Positions 30,055-34,894 of a DNA stretch of 34,894 nt are shown here, one piece after another. The stretch comes from Candidatus Methylomirabilota bacterium (GTDB lineage: Bacteria; Methylomirabilota; Methylomirabilia; Rokubacteriales; CSP1-6). A program made the translations under genes and the position numbers. The stretch's first letter is position 1, and each line of letters begins with the position of its first letter. The stretch is from positions 1 through 34,894 of the forward strand of contig DATFYA010000166.1 in the NCBI GenBank assembly GCA_035315345.1. The letters are read 5' to 3'. The notes under the pieces are model-generated. The model worked only from the letters and a program-made list of their open reading frames with translations, was not told the DNA's origin and searched no databases.

Positions 30055-30992
30055 CCCACCAACTCGATCTGATCGCCACCCCGGACACCTCCGACGTGGA
30101 GGACTACCGGACGGAGCGCGAATGGCTCGCCGTCCGCCGGACCGCCCTCGGGGCGAGTGAGGCGGCCGCGGTGCTCGGCGTCTCGCCCTACAAGGGCCCG
30201 ATGTCGCTCTTTGCGGAGAAGCTCGAGCTCGGCGAGCCCGAGGCCCGCACGGAGGCGCAAGAGTGGGGCCTCGTCATGGAGCCGAAGATGGCGGAGCGGT
30301 ATGTGCGGGACACGGGCCATGTGCTCCGCGATCCCGGGCGCTACACGCTCCGACGCTCCGGCGCGGTGCCGTGGATGGTGGCCACGCTCGACCGCGAGAT
30401 CGTCCAGGCCGATGGCCAGTCCGTGCCGGCGGTGCTGGAGATGAAGCTCCGGAGCTACGTCAAGCCCGGCGCGTGGGAGGACGAGCCGCCCGTCGACGTG
30501 CTGGTACAAGTCCAGCATCAGCTCGCCGTGACGGGCTGGGCGTGGGCGGCGGTGACGGTGCTGATCGGCTACCACACGTTCCGCCGGTTCGTGGTGCCGC
30601 GCCACGAGGCGTTCATCGCGAAGCTGATCCCGGCGGAAGCGGCGTTCATGGAGCGCCTGCGCACGAAGACGCCCCCGCCCGCCGATGCGACCGAGGCCAC
30701 GCGCGCGGTGCTGCGCGCCCTCTACCCGCGCGAGACGCCGGGCCTCGTGGTGGACCTTCCCGCCGAGGCGATGGCGTGGGACCAGGACCTCCTCGACGCC
30801 AAGGCCGAGCTCGCGCGCTGGGGCGAGATCAAGCACGCCGCCGAGAACAAGCTGCGCGCCGCGCTGGCCGACGCGGAGACCGGCGTTCTCCCCAATGGCG
30901 CGATCTATACCTACACCGCCGCCGAGCGCGCGGGCTACACGGTGGCGCCGACCGTCGTCCGCACCCTCCGGCGCAAGGAGAGCAAGGCATGA
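30051..30992 (+). CDS. YqaJ-type exonuclease (lambda Exo-like recombinase)
   Basis: 313 residues from ATG 30051 (ATGA overlap; ATG 30045 also in frame). It has the YqaJ/RecB-type PD-(D/E)xK nuclease core: LGASEAAAVLG (G34-S36), EWGLVMEPKMAERY (E77), VATLDREI (D114), and LEMKLRSY (E130-x-K132), followed by the VLVQVQHQLAVTGW helix. YqaJ proteins act as 5'-3' exonucleases of phage recombination, working with an annealing protein. The next gene may be that partner. The C-terminal 90 residues (helical, LLDAKAELARWGEIKHA, RTLRRKESKA) may bind the partner. Confidence 0.82.
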   Translation: MTHQLDLIATPDTSDVEDYRTEREWLAVRRTALGASEAAAVLGVSPYKGPMSLFAEKLELGEPEARTEAQEWGLVMEPKMAERYVRDTGHVLRDPGRYTLRRSGAVPWMVATLDREIVQADGQSVPAVLEMKLRSYVKPGAWEDEPPVDVLVQVQHQLAVTGWAWAAVTVLIGYHTFRRFVVPRHEAFIAKLIPAEAAFMERLRTKTPPPADATEATRAVLRALYPRETPGLVVDLPAEAMAWDQDLLDAKAELARWGEIKHAAENKLRAALADAETGVLPNGAIYTYTAAERAGYTVAPTVVRTLRRKESKA

Positions 30993-31870
30993 CCGAGATG
31001 ACGTCCGCCAAGAAAGACAAGACCGAGGGCGAGCCCGACGAGCTCATCACGGACGCGGCGACCGATCTCTCCGCGCTGCCCGCACTCAGCCGCGCGGAGA
31101 TCGACATCCAGATCGCGACGGCGAAGCGGTGGCCCCGGTCCATTGTCGCCTTCAAGAAGCAGGCGCTCGAGCTGGCGACCCTCGACGAGGAGACCGCGGG
31201 GGCCTGCTTCTACGCGCTCCCCCGCGACGGCAAGCGCATCGAAGGCCCCTCGATTCGGCTCGCCGAGATCGTCGCCTCGACGTGGGGCAATCTCCGCGTC
31301 GGGGCCCGCATCCTCGACGTGACCGATCGCGTGGTGATCGGGCAGGGGGCCTGCTTCGACCTCGAGAAGAACCTGGCCGCCTCGGTCGAGGTCTCGCGCC
31401 GCATCACGAACCGCGCGGGCAAGCGCTATTCCGACGACATGGTGAACACGACCGCCCAGGCGGCGATGTCGATCGCGCTCCGGAATGCGATCTTCCGGGT
31501 CGTCCCGTTCGCCATCGTCAAGGATGTCTACGAGGCGGCGAAGCTCGTCTCGCTCGGCAAGGGGCTCACGATGGAGCAGAGCCGGGCCAAGTGCGTCGGC
31601 GCCTTCGCGAAACTCTGGCCCGCGCTCACGCCCGAGGTGCTCTGGCGCCTGGCCGGGAAGACGGGACCCGAGGACATCGGCACGGATGAGCTCGTTCAGC
31701 TCCGGGGCCTCTTCACCGCGCTCAAGGACGGCGAGACCTCGCTCGAGGAGGTCCTGCGCCAGATCGATCCGTCCCCTCCGCTGGGCGGGAAGAAGGCGGC
31801 CGGCGGTGCCTCGGCGCTCGACGCCCTGGCCGATTCGATGGGTACGTCCACCCATGACCCGACGCTCTGA
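30989..31870 (+). CDS. candidate single-strand annealing protein, recombination partner
   Basis: 293 residues, ATG overlapping the exonuclease stop. A core of about residues 45-190 (PRSIVAFKKQALELATLDEE, then YALPRDGKRIEGPSIRLAEI and SVEVSRRITNRAGKRYSDDM and AAMSIALRNAIFRVVP) is a pattern I have seen in conserved phage proteins, without a well-known name. Its position directly after a YqaJ exonuclease, as with Exo-Beta or RecE-RecT, suggests a single-strand annealing protein. The fold cannot be shown by eye. The C-terminal part (ALDALADSMG) is probably flexible. Confidence in function is moderate only. Confidence 0.5.
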   Translation: MTEMTSAKKDKTEGEPDELITDAATDLSALPALSRAEIDIQIATAKRWPRSIVAFKKQALELATLDEETAGACFYALPRDGKRIEGPSIRLAEIVASTWGNLRVGARILDVTDRVVIGQGACFDLEKNLAASVEVSRRITNRAGKRYSDDMVNTTAQAAMSIALRNAIFRVVPFAIVKDVYEAAKLVSLGKGLTMEQSRAKCVGAFAKLWPALTPEVLWRLAGKTGPEDIGTDELVQLRGLFTALKDGETSLEEVLRQIDPSPPLGGKKAAGGASALDALADSMGTSTHDPTL

Positions 31871-31876
31871 GCCCGC

Positions 31877-32710
31877 GTGTCGTCCCGCGGTACGTTTCGG
31901 GGGGTCTATTGCTCCCTCGTGGATAGCGTGGACTTTCAGCGGCTCTCGCCGCGGGCCCGCCACGTGTTCTTGACCGCGCGCCTGGGGCCCCAGACGGGGC
32001 CGGCCGGGATCTTCCGGTACTACCCGGACGTCTTGGCCGAGCAGACGGGGTGGTCGGTTAAGGAGATCAAGGGTGCCGTGGGGGAGCTCGTCGACGAGGG
32101 CTGGGCCCAGCTGGAGGACGGGATTCTCTGGCTGGTCAACGCCCTCAAGTACGACCCGAACCTCCGGTTGAACAACGCCAAGCACATCACGGCCGTGGAG
32201 AACTGGCTGGCGTCGCTCCCGCGCCGTTCAATCGTCCTAAGGTTCTGTGTTTATTACGGTCTTGAAAGGCTATCGCATAGCCTATCGGGATACCTATCCC
32301 AAGTTGGTTCACAGGAGAAGGAGAAGGAGAAGGAACAGGAGAAGGAAAAGAAGACAGAGACTCTCCCCCCTTCCCCCCTCTCTGGGGGGGCCGCGGTCGA
32401 GGTCGTCTGGGCGACGCCCGAAAACCTCGTGGCCCTCTACAACGCCGAGGCCCCCGACAACGTCTCGGCCGTGGAGGAGCTCTCGGCCAAGCGCCGGGAC
32501 AAGGCCCGCCGCGCGCTGCGGCAGTACCCCGACGAGGGGTGGTGGAAAGAGGTTTTTGCTCAGTATCGCCGCAGTCGCTTCCTGCGCGGGCTCACGCCGC
32601 CGCGCCCGGGGCATACGAGCTTCCGCCCCGATTTCGACTGGCTGATCTCCATCGGCAAGAACGGCGTGGAAAATTTCGTCAAAGTTCACGATGGCATGTA
32701 TGCGGATTAA
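31877..32710 (+). CDS. replication initiator / replisome organiser-like protein
   Basis: 277 residues from GTG 31877. The N-terminal part (SLVDSVDFQRLSPRARHVFL, about 12-35, then FRYYPDVLAEQTGWSVKEIK) looks like a winged-helix DNA-binding domain of phage O-type initiators. A Glu/Lys linker (EKEKEKEQEKEKK, about 147-159) joins it to a C-terminal part with LRQYPDEGWWKEVFAQY and the frequently seen ending FDWLISIGKNGVENFVKVHDGMY. The middle of the gene holds the iterons. The lambda O gene likewise holds its own origin. A DnaB-loader gene is not recognised nearby. Confidence 0.68.
   Translation: MSSRGTFRGVYCSLVDSVDFQRLSPRARHVFLTARLGPQTGPAGIFRYYPDVLAEQTGWSVKEIKGAVGELVDEGWAQLEDGILWLVNALKYDPNLRLNNAKHITAVENWLASLPRRSIVLRFCVYYGLERLSHSLSGYLSQVGSQEKEKEKEQEKEKKTETLPPSPLSGGAAVEVVWATPENLVALYNAEAPDNVSAVEELSAKRRDKARRALRQYPDEGWWKEVFAQYRRSRFLRGLTPPRPGHTSFRPDFDWLISIGKNGVENFVKVHDGMYAD
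32222..32360. other. candidate origin of replication inside the initiator gene
   Basis: Inside the GC-rich window this stretch is relatively AT-rich (for example around 32228-32262), holds three 12-bp direct repeats, two perfect hairpins (AGGCTAT-CGC-ATAGCCT at 32267-32283; GGGATA-CC-TATCCC at 32287-32300), and then a purine-rich GAGAAG tract from about 32313 to 32352. AT-rich unwinding DNA beside iterons within the initiator gene is the lambda-type arrangement. Confidence 0.55.
32268..32303 (+). repeat. three 12-bp iteron-like direct repeats
   Basis: GGCTATCGCATA, GCCTATCGGGAT and ACCTATCCCAAG start at 32268, 32280 and 32292. The CTATC core recurs with exactly 12-base spacing at 32270, 32282 and 32294. 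They lie in the initiator coding sequence and encode a repeating Leu-Ser pair. Likely binding sites of the initiator itself. Confidence 0.55.
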
Positions 32711-32754
32711 GCCGCACGCGGGGGGAGACCCGGCCGCCCGCGCGACCCGACAAG

Positions 32755-32774
32755 GCAGAGAACGGGTGCTCTGC
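32755..32774 (+). other. hairpin directly before the start of the zinc-finger gene
   Basis: GCAGAG-AACGGGTG-CTCTGC, a 6-bp stem with an 8-base loop, ends one base before ATG 32776; no ribosome site is seen. A related string, GCAGAACGGGTGCTGTG, recurs at 32823-32839 in the coding region. The 65-base gap 32711-32775 holds nothing else. It may control translation. Confidence 0.4.
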
Positions 32775-32775
32775 A

Positions 32776-33213
32776 ATGGCTAGACGCAAGGGCGGACACC
32801 CGGCCGTCCTCACGAACCCTGACGCAGAACGGGTGCTGTGTCTCTCGCATGGCGTGGAGCTCCGCCGCGATGGCTGGTGCGCGCTCGGCCAGGCCTATGC
32901 GAGCAATGCCGTCTGCCCCTTCACCTGCCCGATCTGCCGCGGGCCGCTGGACTGGAAGGGCGGATGCGAACGCTGTCACGGCTGTACGACGGGGAACAAG
33001 GCTGACTGGACGTTTCCCGGCGACCGCTACGAGCGGGACGACGACAATCCCGGGCATTTCAAAGCGACCTTGAAGGCAGGCAGGGCCGCGTGTACGCCGC
33101 GGGAGAACGTGGGTGCGATGCAGATTGTGCAAGCGGTGCTGGCCAAGAAACTCGCCCTAGCGGACGCGCTGGGGCATCTCCGCACGATCTTTTCCGGTCG
33201 GGAGAGCCCATGA
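32776..33213 (+). CDS. Cys-rich zinc-finger protein
   Basis: 145 residues from ATG 32776; the frame is open further upstream, but that stretch overlaps the initiator gene. Cysteines at about 22 and 35, then a cluster CPFTCPICRGPLD and GGCERCHGCTTGN (about 46-75) indicate one or two zinc sites. A helical C-terminus (MQIVQAVLAKKLALADALGH) follows. It may bind nucleic acid and take part in replication or transcription control. No ribosome site is visible, and a hairpin lies immediately upstream. The stop overlaps the next ATG. Confidence 0.55.
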   Translation: MARRKGGHPAVLTNPDAERVLCLSHGVELRRDGWCALGQAYASNAVCPFTCPICRGPLDWKGGCERCHGCTTGNKADWTFPGDRYERDDDNPGHFKATLKAGRAACTPRENVGAMQIVQAVLAKKLALADALGHLRTIFSGRESP

Positions 33214-33575
33214 CCCCTTTGCGGCGACTGATCGCGTTAGGTTTGTGTCTCACCCCTGCCGTGGCCCTCGCCCAGACCGGCGTGGACTTCGACAAAGCCA
33301 CCTTCGCGTGGGACTGGACGCAAGGGACCGGCGGAGCGGTGACGGAGTTTCGCATCAAGTGCGGGCCCGCCGTGGGGAGCTACCCCAACGTGACCGTGGT
33401 GGCGAACGCCGCGGCGCGCAGTTTCCCCGTGAAGTCGGCCATCGGCGGGGCGGGCGTCTATCACTGCATCGTGACGGCAGCGAATCAGTACGGGGAATCG
33501 CCGCCGTCGGGAGAGATTTTTTTCGCCGCCGGGGTCACGCCATCTTCCCCGAGTAACTTCCGCGTGACCCCATGA
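33210..33575 (+). CDS. secreted single Fn3/Ig-like domain protein
   Basis: 121 residues, ATG overlapping the previous stop. Residues 1-22 are a Sec signal peptide (MTPLRRLIALGLCLTPAVAL, then AQ; AxA-type cleavage). The mature part is one Ig/Fn3-like domain (TEFRIKCGPAVGSYPNVTVV and YHCIVTAANQYGESPPSGEI), with two Cys (in IKCG and YHCI) that could form a disulfide. A secreted adhesin-like protein in the early region is unusual and may be a lysogenic or exclusion product. The stop overlaps the next ATG. Confidence 0.6.
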   Translation: MTPLRRLIALGLCLTPAVALAQTGVDFDKATFAWDWTQGTGGAVTEFRIKCGPAVGSYPNVTVVANAAARSFPVKSAIGGAGVYHCIVTAANQYGESPPSGEIFFAAGVTPSSPSNFRVTP

Positions 33576-33877
33576 TGACGGTGTCCGACTCGCGCCGTGA
33601 TGCCCTCGCGCGGGTCGTGCGCATCAACACGGAGAATCTGGAGATTGCCGGCGAGGCATTACTTGACGCCCTTCTCGTGTGGCACGAGGCCGACAGCCGC
33701 GCCCTGCGGGATGCGGAGAATGATGCCTGTGCCGAGCTTGCCAAGTTTTACTGCCTCTATCCGCTGCCGCTCCTGATGGGTCGCCCGCGCAACGAGGCGA
33801 CCTATGCGCAGGGCTGGCTCGATGCTGCGCAGAAGATCGAGCGGGAAATCCGGGCACGCCGGGCAGGAAAGCCATGA
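33572..33877 (+). CDS. small helical early protein, unknown role
   Basis: 101 residues; tandem ATGs at 33572 and 33575, the first overlapping the previous stop. Mostly helical: VVRINTENLEIAGEALLDAL (about 15-34), DAENDACAELAKFYCLYPLP, then AQKIEREIRARRAGK. No domain is recognised. It is coupled to the next gene (ATGA). Confidence 0.5.
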   Translation: MMTVSDSRRDALARVVRINTENLEIAGEALLDALLVWHEADSRALRDAENDACAELAKFYCLYPLPLLMGRPRNEATYAQGWLDAAQKIEREIRARRAGKP

Positions 33878-34320
33878 CGGCCGCGCGGCGGGAGGCGGTG
33901 GAGGCGGTGCGGAAGCGGGTAGAGACGCTGGTGCGCGACGCGATGCCGCTGGTCGAGGGGACGACCTACGGCGATTGCTACCAGCGCGATACCGTGCTGA
34001 TGGCCGAGCGTCTTATTCCTGCGGTGACAGAAGAGATCGCCACCCTCCTCCGCGCCTACGAGGCGGTGGTCGCGGAGCGTAATTTCATCGCGGCCAGCAG
34101 GGATCTCGTGCAGGCGGGCGTTAACTTTGTGAAGGACCATGCGAACCAGTTGACCGCTCTCCGCGCCCAGCATGCTGCAGCGGAAGCCGTCCTCGACGCC
34201 GCGCTGGCGTGGGAGAAGGAGCAGACAGGCCAGCTTGGCTGGTACGAGCGCATGAGCCCTGACGAGCTGGACCTGCATGACGCCATCCGCGCCTACCGCG
34301 CGGCGAAGGAAGGCACCTAA
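33874..34320 (+). CDS. helical early protein, unknown role
   Basis: 148 residues, ATG overlapping the previous stop. Long amphipathic helices (EAVEAVRKRVETLVRDAMPL; VTEEIATLLRAYEAVVAERN; LTALRAQHAAAEAVLDAALA) suggest coiled coils. No Cys cluster or enzyme motif. The next gene starts right after its TAA. Function unknown. Confidence 0.5.
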   Translation: MTAARREAVEAVRKRVETLVRDAMPLVEGTTYGDCYQRDTVLMAERLIPAVTEEIATLLRAYEAVVAERNFIAASRDLVQAGVNFVKDHANQLTALRAQHAAAEAVLDAALAWEKEQTGQLGWYERMSPDELDLHDAIRAYRAAKEGT

Positions 34321-34716
34321 GTGGGCCTCACTTGCGCCCCGCGCGAGCGCGAGATCCAGAAAGCGATCTTGGATCTGCTCCGCGTCCACGGCATCCCCGC
34401 CTGGCGCATCAATAGCCGGGTCCTCACCCTCCCCGGGAGCGCCGGCCTCTACCGCATGGGCGGGGTGAAGGGGATGGCCGACATCATCGCCATGGTGCCC
34501 GGCTCCGGCCGCTTCCTCGCGCTCGAGGTGAAGCGCCCTGGCCAGAAGCTCACGCTCGATCAAGCCATCTTTCTTGATCGCATCGCGCGCAATGGCGGCA
34601 TCGGGGCGCGGGTGACGAGCTGTAACGAGGTGCTGGCTCTGCTAGAGCGACATGGCTGGACGCCGTCGTCACGCTTGGGGATGGGATCGCCGCGGTCGGG
34701 ATCCTTCCCGCCCTGA
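34321..34716 (+). CDS. VRR-NUC domain nuclease
   Basis: 131 residues from GTG at 34321, immediately after the previous TAA. It has a VRR-NUC (PD-(D/E)xK) core: an N-terminal helix with Glu9 and Glu11, GGVKGMADIIAMVPGSGRF with Asp54, and LALEVKRPGQKLTLDQ with Glu69-Val-Lys71 and Gln81, then RIARNGGIGARVTS. VRR-NUC domains act as structure-specific or general nucleases and are common in phage early regions. The C-terminal 25 residues are Ser/Pro/Gly-rich and flexible. Confidence 0.75.
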   Translation: MGLTCAPREREIQKAILDLLRVHGIPAWRINSRVLTLPGSAGLYRMGGVKGMADIIAMVPGSGRFLALEVKRPGQKLTLDQAIFLDRIARNGGIGARVTSCNEVLALLERHGWTPSSRLGMGSPRSGSFPP

Positions 34717-34894
34717 GCGGTTGAGAGCATAGCATACGGAACAAATATGTCTGACATCATTCGCGAATCGCGCGAAGAGCGAAGCCATCGTTTCGCACGT
34801 TAGCGCTGACCGCGCCGCGAGGGGCGGGGCGGGGGCACCGCCGGGGGGACGGCTTAGGTTCTTCCTCAGCCCCCTGAGCGCGGGTCAGCGACGG
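34717..34894. other. 178-base end region without a convincing gene
   Basis: The stretch has an AT-richer start (34717-34800), a weak TTGAGA -35-like box at 34721-34726, the palindrome TTCGCGAA at 34760-34767, three GCGAA repeats (34763, 34772, 34779) with a matching TTCGC at 34792-34796, and a GC-rich end. An 18-codon ORF (34747-34803) is not called. It may be a regulatory gap before the packaging genes. Confidence 0.35.

Noticed and set aside
34747-34803. 18-residue ORF near the right edge
   Set aside because: Charged and short with no ribosome site or known pattern; overlaps the repeat region.
1-34894. tRNA, rRNA, integrase, terminase, endolysin or insertion sequence
   Set aside because: I looked for cloverleaf-like sequences and for recognisable motifs in the translations and found none that I could support.

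Overview
The window is one strongly GC-rich, gene-dense stretch of a tailed phage (or prophage). Genes sit head to tail, mostly with ATGA, GTGA or TGATG stop/start overlaps. All are on the + strand except a leftward repressor unit at 28.1-28.9 kb. A tape-measure protein, tail-tube, gpU-like and gpZ-like proteins, and no sheath, point to a siphovirus with a long non-contractile tail. A CI/Cro-like divergent switch suggests a temperate lifestyle. A lipobox protein, Sec signal peptides, pilin-like proteins and a PEP-CTERM-like tail suggest a Gram-negative, high-GC host; the host cannot be named from the sequence. No terminase, complete portal, integrase, endolysin or tRNA was recognised. Because the left edge starts just before the prohead protease, terminase and portal probably lie beyond the edges of this window.

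Layout. 0.1-5.6 kb: head and tail-tube module (protease-capsid fusion, decoration protein, head-tail joining, gpZ/gpU-like, tail tube, tail chaperone with a likely -1 frameshift). 5.6-14.5 kb: tape measure and tail tip, including Fn3-like and lectin-like adhesion proteins and a hub-like protein. 14.5-23.6 kb: a 1091-residue protein with a signal peptide, kelch-type propellers and Ig/InlB-like modules; a methyltransferase-DUF115 fusion; and virion proteins ending in a fibre with twenty 22-residue repeats. 23.6-27.8 kb: an accessory cluster of small membrane or secreted proteins, including two pilin-like proteins, a lipoprotein and a membrane protein with a PEP-CTERM-like end. Holin and spanin candidates lie here, but no lysin.

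27.9-29.1 kb: regulation (small HTH protein, leftward repressor with an in-frame downstream ORF, divergent Cro-like gene with a strong sigma70-type promoter). 29.1-34.7 kb: early genes. These are small zinc-binding proteins, a YqaJ-type exonuclease with a probable annealing partner, a replication initiator that contains 12-bp iterons and hairpins (candidate origin), a secreted Fn3 protein and a VRR-NUC nuclease.

Together the genes describe a temperate siphovirus with lambda-like logic (Cro/CI switch, exonuclease plus annealing protein, origin inside the initiator gene). Its most unusual parts are the envelope-directed cargo: pilin-like proteins, the PEP-CTERM-like protein and the secreted kelch protein. 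Functional calls are from reading the translations by eye; no database search was run.
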